A DNA stretch of 64,000 nucleotides from an uncultured Oscillospiraceae bacterium (lineage in GTDB: Bacteria > Bacillota > Clostridia > Oscillospirales > Oscillospiraceae), in contig CALWOA010000003.1 in assembly GCA_944382965.1 (NCBI GenBank), positions 79,155 through 143,154 of the forward strand. The letters are read 5' to 3'. A model generated the notes under the pieces. The model was not told where the DNA came from and did not search any database. It worked only from the letters and a program-made list of their open reading frames with translations. This document shows positions 35,467-44,047 of the stretch, one piece after another. The position numbers and the translations under genes are program-made. The number at the start of each line of letters is the position of its first letter. Within the stretch, counting starts at the first letter, position 1.

Positions 35467-35500
35467 AATCCCCGGGCAGAAATCTGTCCGGGGATTGTGT
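35467..35500 (+). terminator. Hairpin after purL
   Basis: 14-base stem AATCCCCGGGCAGA / TCTGTCCGGGGATT with a two-base loop and one G-U pair; no T-tract, so termination may be partial. Confidence 0.55.
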
Positions 35501-35526
35501 CACACAGAAATTGTGGGAGAACCATC

Positions 35527-35865
35527 ATGGAATATTTTGGTGTATTTGCTTTTGTCCTGGTTATGTGCTATCTTTCCGTTCCCGGCAAGGTAAAAAAGCT
35601 GGAGGCAAAAGTAAAACGATTGGAAAAACAAAGGAACGGTGCATACGCTATGTCGAAACTGATGCAGCAACTGATCGGAAAAACCTGTACCCTCATTTCG
35701 GAAAAGGGCCTGTCCATCGCCGGAAAGTGTGAATTTACCTGCGAAATCCTGGATTGCGATGAAGAATGGGTCAAAATTCGTCTGGACCAGAAAAAAGGCG
35801 GCAAAGTCGTAAAAATGATGCGTCTGGAGGACATTGAATCCGTAGAACTGGCAGACGAACAGTAA
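35527..35865 (+). CDS. Small membrane-anchored protein with a C-terminal beta domain
   Basis: The 112-residue product has one N-terminal membrane segment (residues 3-19), a basic heptad-like helix (KVKKLEAKVKRLEKQ), and a C-terminal ~55-residue domain beginning LIGKTCTLISEKG that reads as a small beta barrel, similar to proteins annotated only as uncharacterised in Clostridia. The start at 35527 follows GGGAG. It could be co-transcribed with purL by read-through of the hairpin. Function unknown. Confidence 0.75.
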   Translation: MEYFGVFAFVLVMCYLSVPGKVKKLEAKVKRLEKQRNGAYAMSKLMQQLIGKTCTLISEKGLSIAGKCEFTCEILDCDEEWVKIRLDQKKGGKVVKMMRLEDIESVELADEQ

Positions 35866-35892
35866 GGGTCCTCCTAAAAACAACACAAATCC

Positions 35893-35925
35893 CCCGGGCA
35901 GCGAAATTGCTGCCCGGGTTTTTTA
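35893..35925 (+). terminator. Intrinsic terminator
   Basis: CCCGGGCAGC / GCTGCCCGGG (35893-35918) followed by six T residues; a textbook Rho-independent terminator. Confidence 0.92.
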
Positions 35926-35946
35926 CGGCCAAAATGGAAAGGAAGC

Positions 35947-35974
35947 TTGACATTTAAAAATGCCATGCTATATT
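35947..35974 (+). promoter_or_regulatory. Promoter of the XRE regulator gene
   Basis: Perfect TTGACA (35947-35952), 16-base spacer, TATATT (35969-35974). Confidence 0.75.
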
Positions 35975-36016
35975 GAAGCTACGGAAAAGAAACTTTCCAT
36001 ATGAAAGGAGAATCTC

Positions 36017-36220
36017 ATGAAAAACCGACTGGAGCAGCTTCGCAAGCAGCGAGGAATCAAGCAGGAAGATCTGGCCGCCGCCCTGGAGGTATCCCGCCAG
36101 ACCATCGGCTCCTTGGAAAACGGCCGATATAATCCTTCCATCTTGTTGGCCTTCAAAATCGCTCGCTATTTCCAAATGTCCATTGAAGAAATCTTTATTT
36201 ATGAGGAGGACGAATCATGA
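36017..36220 (+). CDS. XRE-family HTH regulator
   Basis: A 67-residue protein that is just a helix-turn-helix domain of the short Cro/YgzD-like type: RLEQLRKQRGIKQEDLAAALEVSRQTIGSLENGRYNPS. Such proteins in Bacillota are usually paired with a small membrane protein, as here, where its stop overlaps the next start in ATGA. It most likely represses its own two-gene unit. AAAGGAG lies before the start. Confidence 0.9.
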   Translation: MKNRLEQLRKQRGIKQEDLAAALEVSRQTIGSLENGRYNPSILLAFKIARYFQMSIEEIFIYEEDES

Positions 36221-36648
36221 AATCGAAGATCGCAAACTCTGTAGCCATGATTCTCGGTTTGTGTCTGCTGGCTATTGGCTTATTTTTGCTGAAAACAATC
36301 GCTGATCCCCAAGGCGTAATGCTGGCATTGCCCTATGTCTGTATTGGGGTTGGCTGCGGCCTGTTTGGTCAAGGGATGGGGAATCGGATTTCCCAGCGGG
36401 CACTACGCAGTGATCCGGAGCTGAAGAAAAGACTGGATATCGAAAAGAAGGATGAGCGCAATATTGCAATTGCAAGCAAGGCCAAGAGCAAGGCGTTTGA
36501 CGCAATGACCTTTGTTTTCAGTGCTTTGATGCTTTGCTTTGCCCTGATGGGAGTGGATATGATTCCTCTTCTTCTGCTTGTCTTCGCTTATCTACTTGTT
36601 CACGGCCTAGCTCTTTACTACCGGTTTCAGCTTGAAAAAGAAATGTAA
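36217..36648 (+). CDS. Membrane protein partner of the XRE regulator
   Basis: The 143-residue protein has two membrane hairpins (about residues 8-55 and 93-135) separated by a charged cytoplasmic segment (KKRLDIEKKDERNIAIASKAKSKA). The central ERN segment is typical of the DUF6442-like small membrane proteins coupled to short XRE regulators. The start overlaps the regulator stop. Its role, perhaps in sensing membrane stress, is unknown. Confidence 0.78.
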   Translation: MKSKIANSVAMILGLCLLAIGLFLLKTIADPQGVMLALPYVCIGVGCGLFGQGMGNRISQRALRSDPELKKRLDIEKKDERNIAIASKAKSKAFDAMTFVFSALMLCFALMGVDMIPLLLLVFAYLLVHGLALYYRFQLEKEM

Positions 36649-36658
36649 CAGCAAAAAA

Positions 36659-36693
36659 TCCCTCCTGACCAGATACATTCCGGTCAGGAGGGA
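36659..36693. terminator. Bidirectional terminator between the XRE unit and the jag operon
   Basis: 12-base inverted repeat TCCCTCCTGACC / GGTCAGGAGGGA. Minus-strand flank GATTTTTTGC terminates the rpmH-jag operon; plus-strand flank ATCTTTATT is weaker. Confidence 0.8.
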
Positions 36694-36709
36694 ATCTTTA
36701 TTCATAAGA

Positions 36710-37603
36710 TTACCGAACGTACTCGATAATCACCCGGCGGTTGGGTTCTACGCCGGTGGAATGGGTGGTGATGTTCTCCATATCCTGCAAAGCAGCGTGG
36801 ATCACATGCCGCTCATAGGCGTTCATGGGCTCCAGGGTGGTGCGGCGGCGGGCCTTCAGCACCTGCTGGGCTTTCTTCCGGGCATAGCGGCGCAGGCTTT
36901 CCTCCCGCTTTTCCCGGTAGCACTCCGCGTCCACGTTGATACGGATGTGGCCGTCCAAATCCCGGTTGATGGTGTAGTTGGCCAAGTGCTGAATGGCATC
37001 CAGGGTATCACCCCGGCGGCCGATCAGGTAACCCAGGTCATCGCCTACCAGGTCAACCTTGTATGTATTGCCCTCTACCTTCCAGCAGTGGGGCACGGCC
37101 TTGGAATCCATATGCTCCAGCAGGCCCTTCAGGAACAGCTCGATCTTCTCCTCGGTGGAGCCGCTTTCGGCAGGGGCGTACACCTTGGGTTCCGCCTTCA
37201 CCTTGGCAGGCTTGGGCTCCTTGGGGGTCTTGGGAGGCTTGGGGGCCTCCGACTTCTTCTCAGCCTTGGGTTCCTGCTTGGGCTTGTCCGCCTTGGGCTC
37301 CTTGGCAGCCGGTTCCGGCTTGGGCATTTCCTTGGGCTGCTCCGGCTTCTTCACCGGGGCGGCTACCTTGGGCTTGGAGCGAGAAGCGGAGCTCAGGGCC
37401 ACCTTGGGAGCTTCCGGCACCGGGTCCGGTGCCTCATAGCTGACCTGCACCTTGGCAGGCTGTGCGCCGAAGCCCAGGAAGCCTGCCTTTGCCTGCTGCA
37501 GAACCGTAACAGACACACTGTCCCGATCCAGTCCCAGCTGGGTCAGGGCTGCCTCAATGGCCAGGTCAATGGTTTTGCCGGTGGTAACAATGGTCTTTTC
37601 CAT
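36710..37603 (-). CDS. jag: Jag/KhpB RNA-binding protein
   Basis: The 297-residue protein has an N-terminal Jag domain (about 1-55, KAGFLGFG motif), a long low-complexity Lys/Pro/Glu/Ala-rich linker (about 60-150), a KH domain (LVGDDLGYLIGRRGDTLDAIQ) and a C-terminal R3H domain (NAYERHVIHAAL...GVEPNRRVII). Jag/KhpB partners with KhpA and affects cell elongation and division through RNA binding. The linker is longer than in most Bacillota. It is the last gene of the rpmH operon and begins just after yidC. Confidence 0.93.
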   Translation of the reverse strand: MEKTIVTTGKTIDLAIEAALTQLGLDRDSVSVTVLQQAKAGFLGFGAQPAKVQVSYEAPDPVPEAPKVALSSASRSKPKVAAPVKKPEQPKEMPKPEPAAKEPKADKPKQEPKAEKKSEAPKPPKTPKEPKPAKVKAEPKVYAPAESGSTEEKIELFLKGLLEHMDSKAVPHCWKVEGNTYKVDLVGDDLGYLIGRRGDTLDAIQHLANYTINRDLDGHIRINVDAECYREKREESLRRYARKKAQQVLKARRRTTLEPMNAYERHVIHAALQDMENITTHSTGVEPNRRVIIEYVR

Positions 37604-37606
37604 AGC

Positions 37607-38851
37607 TTATTCCTCCGTAGGCTTCGCAGCGTAGCGGTTGGGATCATAGCTGCGGCCCTTGCAGTAAGGACGATCGGCGATTCCGGAGAGGGTGGTCTTT
37701 TCTTCCTCTTCCTCCAGGATGCCCTTTCTGGCAGCATATTCCTTGGCGGCAGCGGCCTTGGCAGCCTGCTCCTGGTCACGCTGCTGCTTCTGCAGCTTCT
37801 TCTTGCTGGTATTGGTGGTGATGCCGTCGGGGTTGGCAGCCCGGCGCTCGGCACGGATACGCTCCTTCTCGGCTTCCAGGCGCTCCTCTTCCAGAGCCTT
37901 CTGCAGCCGCACAGCGTCCTCGGCATCGTAGATCTTGCGGTAGTGGTTGGTCATGATGGGGTCGGAGATCATACGCACCACGCCGCCGACAAACCAGTAC
38001 AGGGACAGTCCGGCGGAGACGGTGAAGCCAATCCACAAGCTCATCAGGGGCATCATCCACATCATGGCCTGCATGGACTGGTTCTGCTGAGACTTCTTGG
38101 CAGTTTCCTCGTCCTGGATGCCCTTTTCGTTGGTGATAACGGAGTTGTTGGTCTTCTGGGCGATCCACATCTGGGCCACCTGAGACAGGCAGGACACCAC
38201 AGGAATCAGGAAGGCACCGATGTGCGCCCAGTCCCAAGCCCAGGAAGCGGAGAAGATATTGAACTGGGGAATCGCACCCAGGTTAATGCCCAGGAAATTG
38301 AAGTTGATACCTGCCAGAGTCGCTTCGCTGATGGCAGGGATGGCAGCCTTCAGTTCTTCCGTAAACTGGGGGATGGCCTGGGCGGCAATTACCTGGTCAT
38401 AGTAACTGTTGCCGGAGAAGATTCCGGGGGCATTGTCCTTGATAACCGCCACAATCTGCTGAGCCACATCGGCAGACTCCATCAGAATGTAGGTGATGGG
38501 TTCCCGGATAACCGCAAACAGAGGCCACAGAATCAGCAGGGGGATAAAGCTCCACAGGCAGCCGCCGCCCATGGAAGCGCCTTCATCCCGGTACAGCTTC
38601 TGAACCAGTTCATTCTGCTTCTGGGGGTCGTCGGCATAGCGGGCCTGAATCTCCTGAACCCGAGGGGTCAGGCGGGACATCTTCATCATGCTCTTCTTGC
38701 CCTTGGCGTTAATGGGCATGAGGATCAGCTGAACCAGGATGCCGAACAGGATCATGGCCACACCGTAGTTGCCGGTGAAGTGGTACAGCAGGTTCAGCAG
38801 GTAGCCGAAGGGCACGGTTACAATGTCGGATAACTGGAATGCAAGAAACAT
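37607..38851 (-). CDS. yidC: YidC/OxaA membrane protein insertase
   Basis: Inserts and folds membrane proteins alone or with Sec. The 414-residue protein has the Gram-positive plan with about five membrane segments and no large periplasmic domain. Recognisable core segments are YGVAMILFGILVQLILMPI, the cytoplasmic hairpin (KKSMMKMSRLTPRVQEIQARYADDPQKQNE, in two parts here) and GLSLYWFVGGVVRM. The C-terminal tail (about 310-414) is highly charged and Ala/Arg/Glu-rich, longer than usual, and could bind ribosomes. No lipobox is evident at the N-terminus. Confidence 0.94.
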   Translation of the reverse strand: MFLAFQLSDIVTVPFGYLLNLLYHFTGNYGVAMILFGILVQLILMPINAKGKKSMMKMSRLTPRVQEIQARYADDPQKQNELVQKLYRDEGASMGGGCLWSFIPLLILWPLFAVIREPITYILMESADVAQQIVAVIKDNAPGIFSGNSYYDQVIAAQAIPQFTEELKAAIPAISEATLAGINFNFLGINLGAIPQFNIFSASWAWDWAHIGAFLIPVVSCLSQVAQMWIAQKTNNSVITNEKGIQDEETAKKSQQNQSMQAMMWMMPLMSLWIGFTVSAGLSLYWFVGGVVRMISDPIMTNHYRKIYDAEDAVRLQKALEEERLEAEKERIRAERRAANPDGITTNTSKKKLQKQQRDQEQAAKAAAAKEYAARKGILEEEEEKTTLSGIADRPYCKGRSYDPNRYAAKPTEE

Positions 38852-38878
38852 TGACTTTCCTCCTCAAAATTATGGAAG

Positions 38879-39094
38879 TCAGGGTACGGGGTCATAGACA
38901 TCTCCCTTGTAGAAGGGATTGCAGCGCAGAAAGCGGCGCAGGGCAAGCCAGCCGCCTTTCCATGCCCCATACTTGCGGATTGCTTCGGCAGCGTAAGCGC
39001 TGCAGGTGGGCCGAAACCGGCATCGGGCCGGCAGTCCCGGGGAAATATAGCGCTGATAAATCTGAATTAGAAACAACAGAAGATTTTTAACCAT
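38879..39094 (-). CDS. yidD: YidD membrane protein insertion efficiency factor
   Basis: The 71-residue protein contains the family signature [27 protein letters not shown], with the three cysteines of the hemolytic-factor/YidD family, and RFLRCNPF. It is membrane-associated and helps YidC-dependent insertion. It sits between rnpA and yidC, its canonical place. Confidence 0.95.
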   Translation of the reverse strand: MVKNLLLFLIQIYQRYISPGLPARCRFRPTCSAYAAEAIRKYGAWKGGWLALRRFLRCNPFYKGDVYDPVP

Positions 39095-39102
39095 AGGACC
39101 GC

Positions 39103-39450
39103 TTACGCCTCCAAGGGCTCCCTCAGGAGTCCGGCTTTTTTCGCCAAAGCCAGATAGCTTCTGGTCAGGCGCTGAAAGTCCGCATCCACAGCCTTGCTCC
39201 GGGCAACCACCACAATGTCCCAGCCTGGCTGGAACTGCTCCTCATGGAGCCGGTAAATTTCCCGCAGACGACGGCGGGTGCGGTTGCGCACATGGGCCTT
39301 GCCCAGCTTCTTGCTGACGGTAATGCCCACCCGGTTGCAAGCCGTTCGGTTTTTCCTGGCATAGAGCACCAGGTATCCGTCAGCAAATCCAGAGGTATGG
39401 TACAGCCGGCGAAAAATGTGGTTGAGTTTTAATGCACTGGAATACTTCAT
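39103..39450 (-). CDS. rnpA: Ribonuclease P protein component
   Basis: The 115-residue basic protein assists the RNase P RNA in maturing tRNA 5' ends. The RNR signature [13 protein letters not shown] and [15 protein letters not shown] are visible. I choose the ATG at 39450 because GGAGAGAGG precedes it; an in-frame ATG 18 codons upstream has no RBS. It follows rpmH and precedes yidD as in most bacteria. Confidence 0.95.
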   Translation of the reverse strand: MKYSSALKLNHIFRRLYHTSGFADGYLVLYARKNRTACNRVGITVSKKLGKAHVRNRTRRRLREIYRLHEEQFQPGWDIVVVARSKAVDADFQRLTRSYLALAKKAGLLREPLEA

Positions 39451-39571
39451 AACCTCTCTCCAACCCCATTGCGTCCTAAAAAGGGAGCGGGGCGAATACT
39501 TCATTCACCCCGCTGTAGCTCCCGTTTCGCTCATTGGCGCTTATTTTCCTTGACCCACATCGTTAAGCGCA

Positions 39572-39706
39572 TCAGGCGGACAGAACCTTGCGGCCCTTGG
39601 CACGGCGGCGGGCCAAAACCTTACGGCCGTTGGCGGTAGCCATTCTCTGGCGGAAACCGTGAACCTTGGAACGATGACGACGGCTGGGCTGATAGGTACG
39701 CTTCAT
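39572..39706 (-). CDS. rpmH: Ribosomal protein bL34
   Basis: A 44-residue, very basic protein ([19 protein letters not shown]... ending RKVLSA), full length and unmistakable for L34. An AGGAGG site lies about 12 bases upstream of the ATG at 39706. It heads the rpmH-rnpA-yidD-yidC-jag operon from a consensus promoter. Confidence 0.98.
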   Translation of the reverse strand: MKRTYQPSRRHRSKVHGFRQRMATANGRKVLARRRAKGRKVLSA

Positions 39707-39799
39707 AATCGGATACACCTCCTGTCAAAAATCAATATGCTCGACAGCCAAAAGGCCGCAGCAACACATAGGTAATGACGATAACAGTCATGCTTGACC

Positions 39800-39828
39800 A
39801 TTATAACCGAAAAATGCGGTTTGGTCAA
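39800..39828 (-). promoter_or_regulatory. Promoter of the rpmH operon
   Basis: Minus-strand TTGACC (39828-39823), 17-base spacer, TATAAT (39805-39800). No DnaA-box cluster is seen around it. Confidence 0.85.
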
Positions 39829-39871
39829 TCTTTTTTTCGGATTTTTATGGCTTTGGGAAAGACTTTGGAAT

Positions 39872-40996
39872 CTATCCGGAAATTTGCAGGTTCGGCCCCT
39901 GGAAGGTTCCGTCCAGCTTGGACATGACCCGGTCATACGCTTCGCTGCCCGGGTCGTAAGGCGTAGGCTGGTAATTGTTCCGGTCGGATACAGAACTGAC
40001 GCTGGCGGGCACCAGAGTACGCTGGCCCAGAGAAATGCTGCCGTCGCTCTGGCGGATCACTTCCTGCTGAATCAGTGCCGTGTCAAAATCCTGAGGATAT
40101 CCGTTGCCCCCGAAGCTGAAATTGCCCAGGGAGTAGAAAATCACCCCATCGCCGTATTCTTCCACCGGCTGCAGCACATGGGGATGAGATCCCCACACAA
40201 TATCCGCCCCGGCGTCAATGGCCGCATGACCCACGTCAATTTGCTCCTGGGTGGGGCGGTAGCTTCCTTCGGTGCCCCAGTGGGGGGCCACGATCACCAG
40301 TTCCGCACCCTGCTCCCGCAGGGCCTGAATCTCCTGGGTCATATCCTGCACATCCAGCAAGTAGTACACCATGCCGTACAGGCCCACTTTCAGGCCGCCT
40401 TCCAACGTCAGCAGCACGGAGCTGTCCCGCTGGACGTAGGGAATTCCAACCTCCTCCAAAACCGCCAGAGTGGAATCGTAGCCGGTCTGCCCATAGTCAA
40501 AGGCGTGGTTATTGGCTACCGTCACCGCCTGGATGCTGTTTTCCGTGAGGATGCTGCCATACTCCGTCGGGCCCCGGAAGGTGTGCTTTTTCTGAACGGG
40601 ATTGCCTTCATCGCACAATGGGCCTTCCAGATTCAGGAAGGTTCCGTCATCGGTGTTAACATAATCCGCCACATTCCGGAAGGGATATCCATAATCCTGA
40701 CCCACCGTTTTGGTAAAGCCGTATTCGGCGTAGGCATTGACCTGATTGGTGCCGAAGGTGCAGTCCCCCACAAAGGTCAGCAGGAAAGTCTCCGGCTGGG
40801 GCTCCGTGGGAGCCGGCTGGGTGGTTTCCGGAATCGGTTGGGTAGTCGGCGCGGCTGTGGGCACGGTCTGCTCCGTCTGCACGGCTTGGGTTGTGGTAGC
40901 TGTGGGAATCAGCTGCCGCCAGCCGCAGCCAGAGACCAGCGTCAACACCAGACACAGCCCCGCAGTGGCTGTGCCCAACTTTTTCCAATCAGCCAT
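39872..40996 (-). CDS. CapA-family (PGA_cap) lipoprotein
   Basis: The ~374-residue protein has a signal peptide with lipobox (LTLVSGC), a Thr/Pro/Gln/Glu-rich linker, and a PGA_cap/metallophosphatase-fold domain with FVGDCTFG, NLEGPL, TVANNHAFDYG and GSHPHVLQP, the metal-binding signatures. The family was named for CapA of poly-gamma-glutamate capsule synthesis, but members without capBC, as here, are of uncertain function. The start at 40996 overlaps the typA stop; a GTG at 41008 is an alternative. Probably co-transcribed with typA. Confidence 0.88.
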   Translation of the reverse strand: MADWKKLGTATAGLCLVLTLVSGCGWRQLIPTATTTQAVQTEQTVPTAAPTTQPIPETTQPAPTEPQPETFLLTFVGDCTFGTNQVNAYAEYGFTKTVGQDYGYPFRNVADYVNTDDGTFLNLEGPLCDEGNPVQKKHTFRGPTEYGSILTENSIQAVTVANNHAFDYGQTGYDSTLAVLEEVGIPYVQRDSSVLLTLEGGLKVGLYGMVYYLLDVQDMTQEIQALREQGAELVIVAPHWGTEGSYRPTQEQIDVGHAAIDAGADIVWGSHPHVLQPVEEYGDGVIFYSLGNFSFGGNGYPQDFDTALIQQEVIRQSDGSISLGQRTLVPASVSSVSDRNNYQPTPYDPGSEAYDRVMSKLDGTFQGPNLQISG

Positions 40997-42824
40997 TTTC
41001 CTGAGCACGGCGCTTCATCAGGTTGCGCATCCGCAGGCCGTGATCCAGCTCCCGCTTGCGAATCCGCAGGCTCTTGGGAGTGCATTCCAGCAGCTCATCG
41101 TCTGCCAGGAATTCCAGGCACTGCTCCAGGGAGAATACCTTAGGGGGCGTCAGCCGCAGGGCTTCATCGGAACCGGCGGCACGCATGTTGGTCAGCTGCT
41201 TGCGCTTGCAGACGTTAACCGTCATATCCTCATTCCGGCTGCAAATGCCCACCACCATACCGGCGTACACCGGGGTGCCGGGGCCAATGAACAGGCTGCC
41301 CCGCTCCTGAGCGGCGGCCAGACCGTAGGTCACAGCCTCACCGGTTTCAAAGGCAATCAGAGAGCCGGTAAGCCGGCGCTCAATTTCGCCCTTCATGGGG
41401 GCGTAGGTCTCCAGGACGGAAGACATGATGCCTTCGCCCCGGGTATCGGTCAAAAATTCGTTGCGGTAGCCGAACAGTCCCCGGGAAGGTACCAGGAACT
41501 CCAGACGGTAACGGCTGCCCATAGGGGTCATGCCCAGCAGGTCTGCCTTCCGGCGGCCCATTTTTTCAATTACGGAACCCATGCAGGCTTCCGGCACATC
41601 GGCCACCATCCGCTCGATGGGCTCGCACACCTTGCCGTCGATGACCTTGGTCAGCACACGGGGGGTAGATACGGAGAACTCATAGCCTTCCCGGCGCATG
41701 GTTTCCATCAGGATGGACAGGTGCATTTCACCACGGCCTGCCACGTTGAAGGCATCGGTACCTTGCTCGGTAACATGCAGGGACACATCCTTCAGCAGTT
41801 CTTTCTCCAGCCGATCCCGCAGATTCCGGGAGGTGACGAACTTGCCTTCCTTGCCGGCGAAGGGAGAATCGTTGACGGCAAAGGTCATCTCAATGGTGGG
41901 GTCGGAAATCTTCACAAAGGGCAGAGGCTCCACGCACTCGGGAGCACACAGGGTACGGCCGATGGTGATGTCCGCCATACCGCTCAGAGCCACGATTTCA
42001 CCAGCGCTGGCCTGCTGAATGGGATTCTTGCCCAGGCCGTCAAACTCATACAGGGCAACCACTTTGCCCTTCTGCCGTACTTCCGGGTTGTGGTAGTCGC
42101 AGATGGTCACTTCCTGGTTAACCTTGATGGTACCCCGTTCCACACGGCCCACCGCAATCCGGCCTACATATTCATTGTAGTCAATGGAGGACACCAGCAG
42201 CTGCAAAGGAGCCTCTGCATCGCCCTGGGGTGCGGGGATATAGTTGACGATGGTTTCAAACAGGGGGGTCAGGTCGGTGCCTGCCACATCGGGGCCGTAG
42301 GAAGCGGTACCCTGACGGCCGGAGCAGAACACCGTGGGGGAATTGAACTGCTCGTCGGTAGCGTCCAGATCCAGCAGCAGCTCCAGAACTTCCTCCATTA
42401 CTTCGGAGATCCGGGCATCAGGCTTGTCAATCTTGTTAACGGCAACAATGACCTTGTGGCCCAGCTCCAGGGCCTTCTGCAGCACGAACCGGGTTTGGGG
42501 CATGGGGCCTTCAGCAGCATCCACCAGCAGGATAACGCCGTTGACCATTTTCAGAATCCGTTCCACCTCGCCGCCAAAGTCGGCATGGCCCGGGGTATCC
42601 ACAATGTTGATCTTGTAATCTTTGTAGTGTACAGAGGTGTTCTTGGCCAGGATGGTGATACCACGTTCCCGTTCCAGATCACCGGAGTCCATCACTCGTT
42701 CCACGGTGGCCTGATTTTCCCGGTAGATGCCGCCCTGCTTCAGCATCTCATCCACCAGGGTGGTCTTGCCATGGTCAACGTGGGCAATGATGGCGATATT
42801 TCGGATTTTCTCCTGAGGTACCAT
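40989..42824 (-). CDS. typA: Translational GTPase TypA/BipA
   Basis: A ribosome-associated GTPase that aids 50S assembly and stress adaptation. The 611-residue protein has the EF-G-like G domain with AHVDHGKTTL (G1), RGITI (G2), DTPGHADFGGE (G3) and NKID (G4), domain II, and the TypA-specific C-terminal domain (LTPPKVFSLEQCLEFLADDELLE region near residue 560). Full length. GAAGGAG precedes the start, and its own promoter lies 51 bases upstream. Confidence 0.97.
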   Translation of the reverse strand: MVPQEKIRNIAIIAHVDHGKTTLVDEMLKQGGIYRENQATVERVMDSGDLERERGITILAKNTSVHYKDYKINIVDTPGHADFGGEVERILKMVNGVILLVDAAEGPMPQTRFVLQKALELGHKVIVAVNKIDKPDARISEVMEEVLELLLDLDATDEQFNSPTVFCSGRQGTASYGPDVAGTDLTPLFETIVNYIPAPQGDAEAPLQLLVSSIDYNEYVGRIAVGRVERGTIKVNQEVTICDYHNPEVRQKGKVVALYEFDGLGKNPIQQASAGEIVALSGMADITIGRTLCAPECVEPLPFVKISDPTIEMTFAVNDSPFAGKEGKFVTSRNLRDRLEKELLKDVSLHVTEQGTDAFNVAGRGEMHLSILMETMRREGYEFSVSTPRVLTKVIDGKVCEPIERMVADVPEACMGSVIEKMGRRKADLLGMTPMGSRYRLEFLVPSRGLFGYRNEFLTDTRGEGIMSSVLETYAPMKGEIERRLTGSLIAFETGEAVTYGLAAAQERGSLFIGPGTPVYAGMVVGICSRNEDMTVNVCKRKQLTNMRAAGSDEALRLTPPKVFSLEQCLEFLADDELLECTPKSLRIRKRELDHGLRMRNLMKRRAQENG

Positions 42825-42874
42825 ATAATAAACGCTCCTTCGGGTTGTTAGATCTTTGAAACTCTCGACTGAAA

Positions 42875-42903
42875 ATTATAGCACCTAACCAAAAGTTTTG
42901 CAA
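42875..42903 (-). promoter_or_regulatory. Promoter of typA-capA
   Basis: Minus-strand TTGCAA (42903-42898), 17-base spacer, TATAAT (42880-42875). Confidence 0.8.
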
Positions 42904-42977
42904 GATATTTGGTGAAATTTACGAAGAAAAATTCTGTTTTTCATCCAGTTGCTTCCCCAACTGCCTGCAACACAGAA

Positions 42978-43003
42978 AGCCTCTTTGCTTGCGCAAAGAG
43001 GCT
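42978..43003 (-). terminator. Terminator at the end of the acsV unit
   Basis: 11-base stem AGCCTCTTTGC / GCAAAGAGGCT with a four-base loop, close after the DUF3786 gene. T-rich sequence follows on both strands, stronger on plus (TTTTCTTTTAC). Confidence 0.75.
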
Positions 43004-43009
43004 TTTCTT

Positions 43010-43621
43010 TTACATATACTGCTTGATGGTGGAAATCAGAATATCTCCGGCCACCACCCGGTCCTCGGCAGCAAAGCCCTCGGCAAAGTTGTCCGAGTAG
43101 AGTACCTGGGCATTGGGCGGGAATTCCTCGTCCCCTTCCCACACCAGCAGCTGCATCCGGTAGCCGCCGATCAGGGAAAATTCAAAGCCCGCGTCTCCAT
43201 GGGCAACAGGCTGGGCGCCCATTTTCTCCGCTGCTGCCCGGAATGCCGCCACCCGGGTACCGAAAGTATAAGCCGCCCGGGTCAATACCCGCCCGGTATA
43301 GGGCTGGATGTACATTTCTCCCCAGGGCATTTCCCGGAAGGTTTTCCACTGGCCCGCCCAGAATACATCCCGGCTTTCCAGCAGGTAGCGAAGCAGGAAG
43401 GTCTGGGTAGGCAGAGGCGGCAGAGCGCCCCCATCCAGCGCCCGGATAGCGTAGTCCGGGTGGGAAATTGCGAAGGTTCTGCCAAGCATGGTCAGGGTAA
43501 ACTCGTTACCGTCCCAGGATACGTCCTGCAGACGCTGCTTTACGCTTTCCGGGTCCAACTCCCGGAATTTCTCCTGGTAGTGGGCAAAGGGTACTTCTTC
43601 TTTATGATTTTCAATCTGCAT
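43010..43621 (-). CDS. DUF3786 domain protein
   Basis: The 203-residue soluble protein matches my recollection of the DUF3786 family (WDGNEFTLTMLGRTFAISHPDY, FLLRYLL, and FGTRVAAFRAAAEKMG regions). The family has no known activity, and I recall it from anaerobes with corrinoid enzymes, though this is not verified here. It is third in a tight minus-strand unit acsV-VOC-DUF3786, with 44 bases between genes and a GAGGAAAC site, which suggests a role linked to corrinoid protein handling. Confidence 0.7.
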   Translation of the reverse strand: MQIENHKEEVPFAHYQEKFRELDPESVKQRLQDVSWDGNEFTLTMLGRTFAISHPDYAIRALDGGALPPLPTQTFLLRYLLESRDVFWAGQWKTFREMPWGEMYIQPYTGRVLTRAAYTFGTRVAAFRAAAEKMGAQPVAHGDAGFEFSLIGGYRMQLLVWEGDEEFPPNAQVLYSDNFAEGFAAEDRVVAGDILISTIKQYM

Positions 43622-43665
43622 ATTGTTTCCTCTTGTATTGTCAGTCTGTATCGTAGGTATTGCCT

Positions 43666-44046
43666 TTATTCGTGCAGTTCTAACGGCAGACCGTCCGGGT
43701 CCCGGAAGAAGGTCATCCGGCGATTGGTATATGGATCTACACGGATGGGTTCCGTTTCAATGCCTTTGTCACGCAGCCATGCCGCTGCCGTTTCCACATT
43801 GTCCACATGGAAAGCCAAGTGCCGCAGCCCCCGAGCCTCCGGATTGGTGACACGAATGGGCGGATTTTCCTCTACAAACAGTTCTATCTCCACGTCCCCC
43901 ACCTGCAGGGTCAGGATGTAGTCCCGCCGCTCCGGGCGGTAGACCTCCCGCAACAGGGGAAGTTCCAGTTTATTTACATAAAACTCTTTCGCTGCCTGAT
44001 AGTCCGATGTGATAATCGCCACATGGTGGATCTGATCCAGCTGCAT
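43666..44046 (-). CDS. VOC (glyoxalase/bleomycin-resistance fold) family protein
   Basis: The 126-residue protein is a single VOC module pair: DQIHHVAIITSDYQAAKEFY at the start, VGDVEIELF with a metal-type glutamate, GLRHLAFHVDNVE and FFRDPDGLPLELHE at the end. It resembles the SMU1112c/YaeR group of glyoxalase-like proteins; the four metal positions (His, Glu, His, Glu) are kept. AGGAG overlaps the acsV stop region, so translation follows directly after acsV. Substrate unknown; methylmalonyl-CoA epimerase is less likely on motif grounds. Confidence 0.82.
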   Translation of the reverse strand: MQLDQIHHVAIITSDYQAAKEFYVNKLELPLLREVYRPERRDYILTLQVGDVEIELFVEENPPIRVTNPEARGLRHLAFHVDNVETAAAWLRDKGIETEPIRVDPYTNRRMTFFRDPDGLPLELHE

Positions 44047-44047
44047 A

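Noticed and set aside
36632-38833. 733-codon plus-strand open frame opposite jag and yidC
   Set aside because: Antisense shadow of two well-identified genes; the Gly/Leu-rich repeats come from the Lys/Pro-rich Jag linker.
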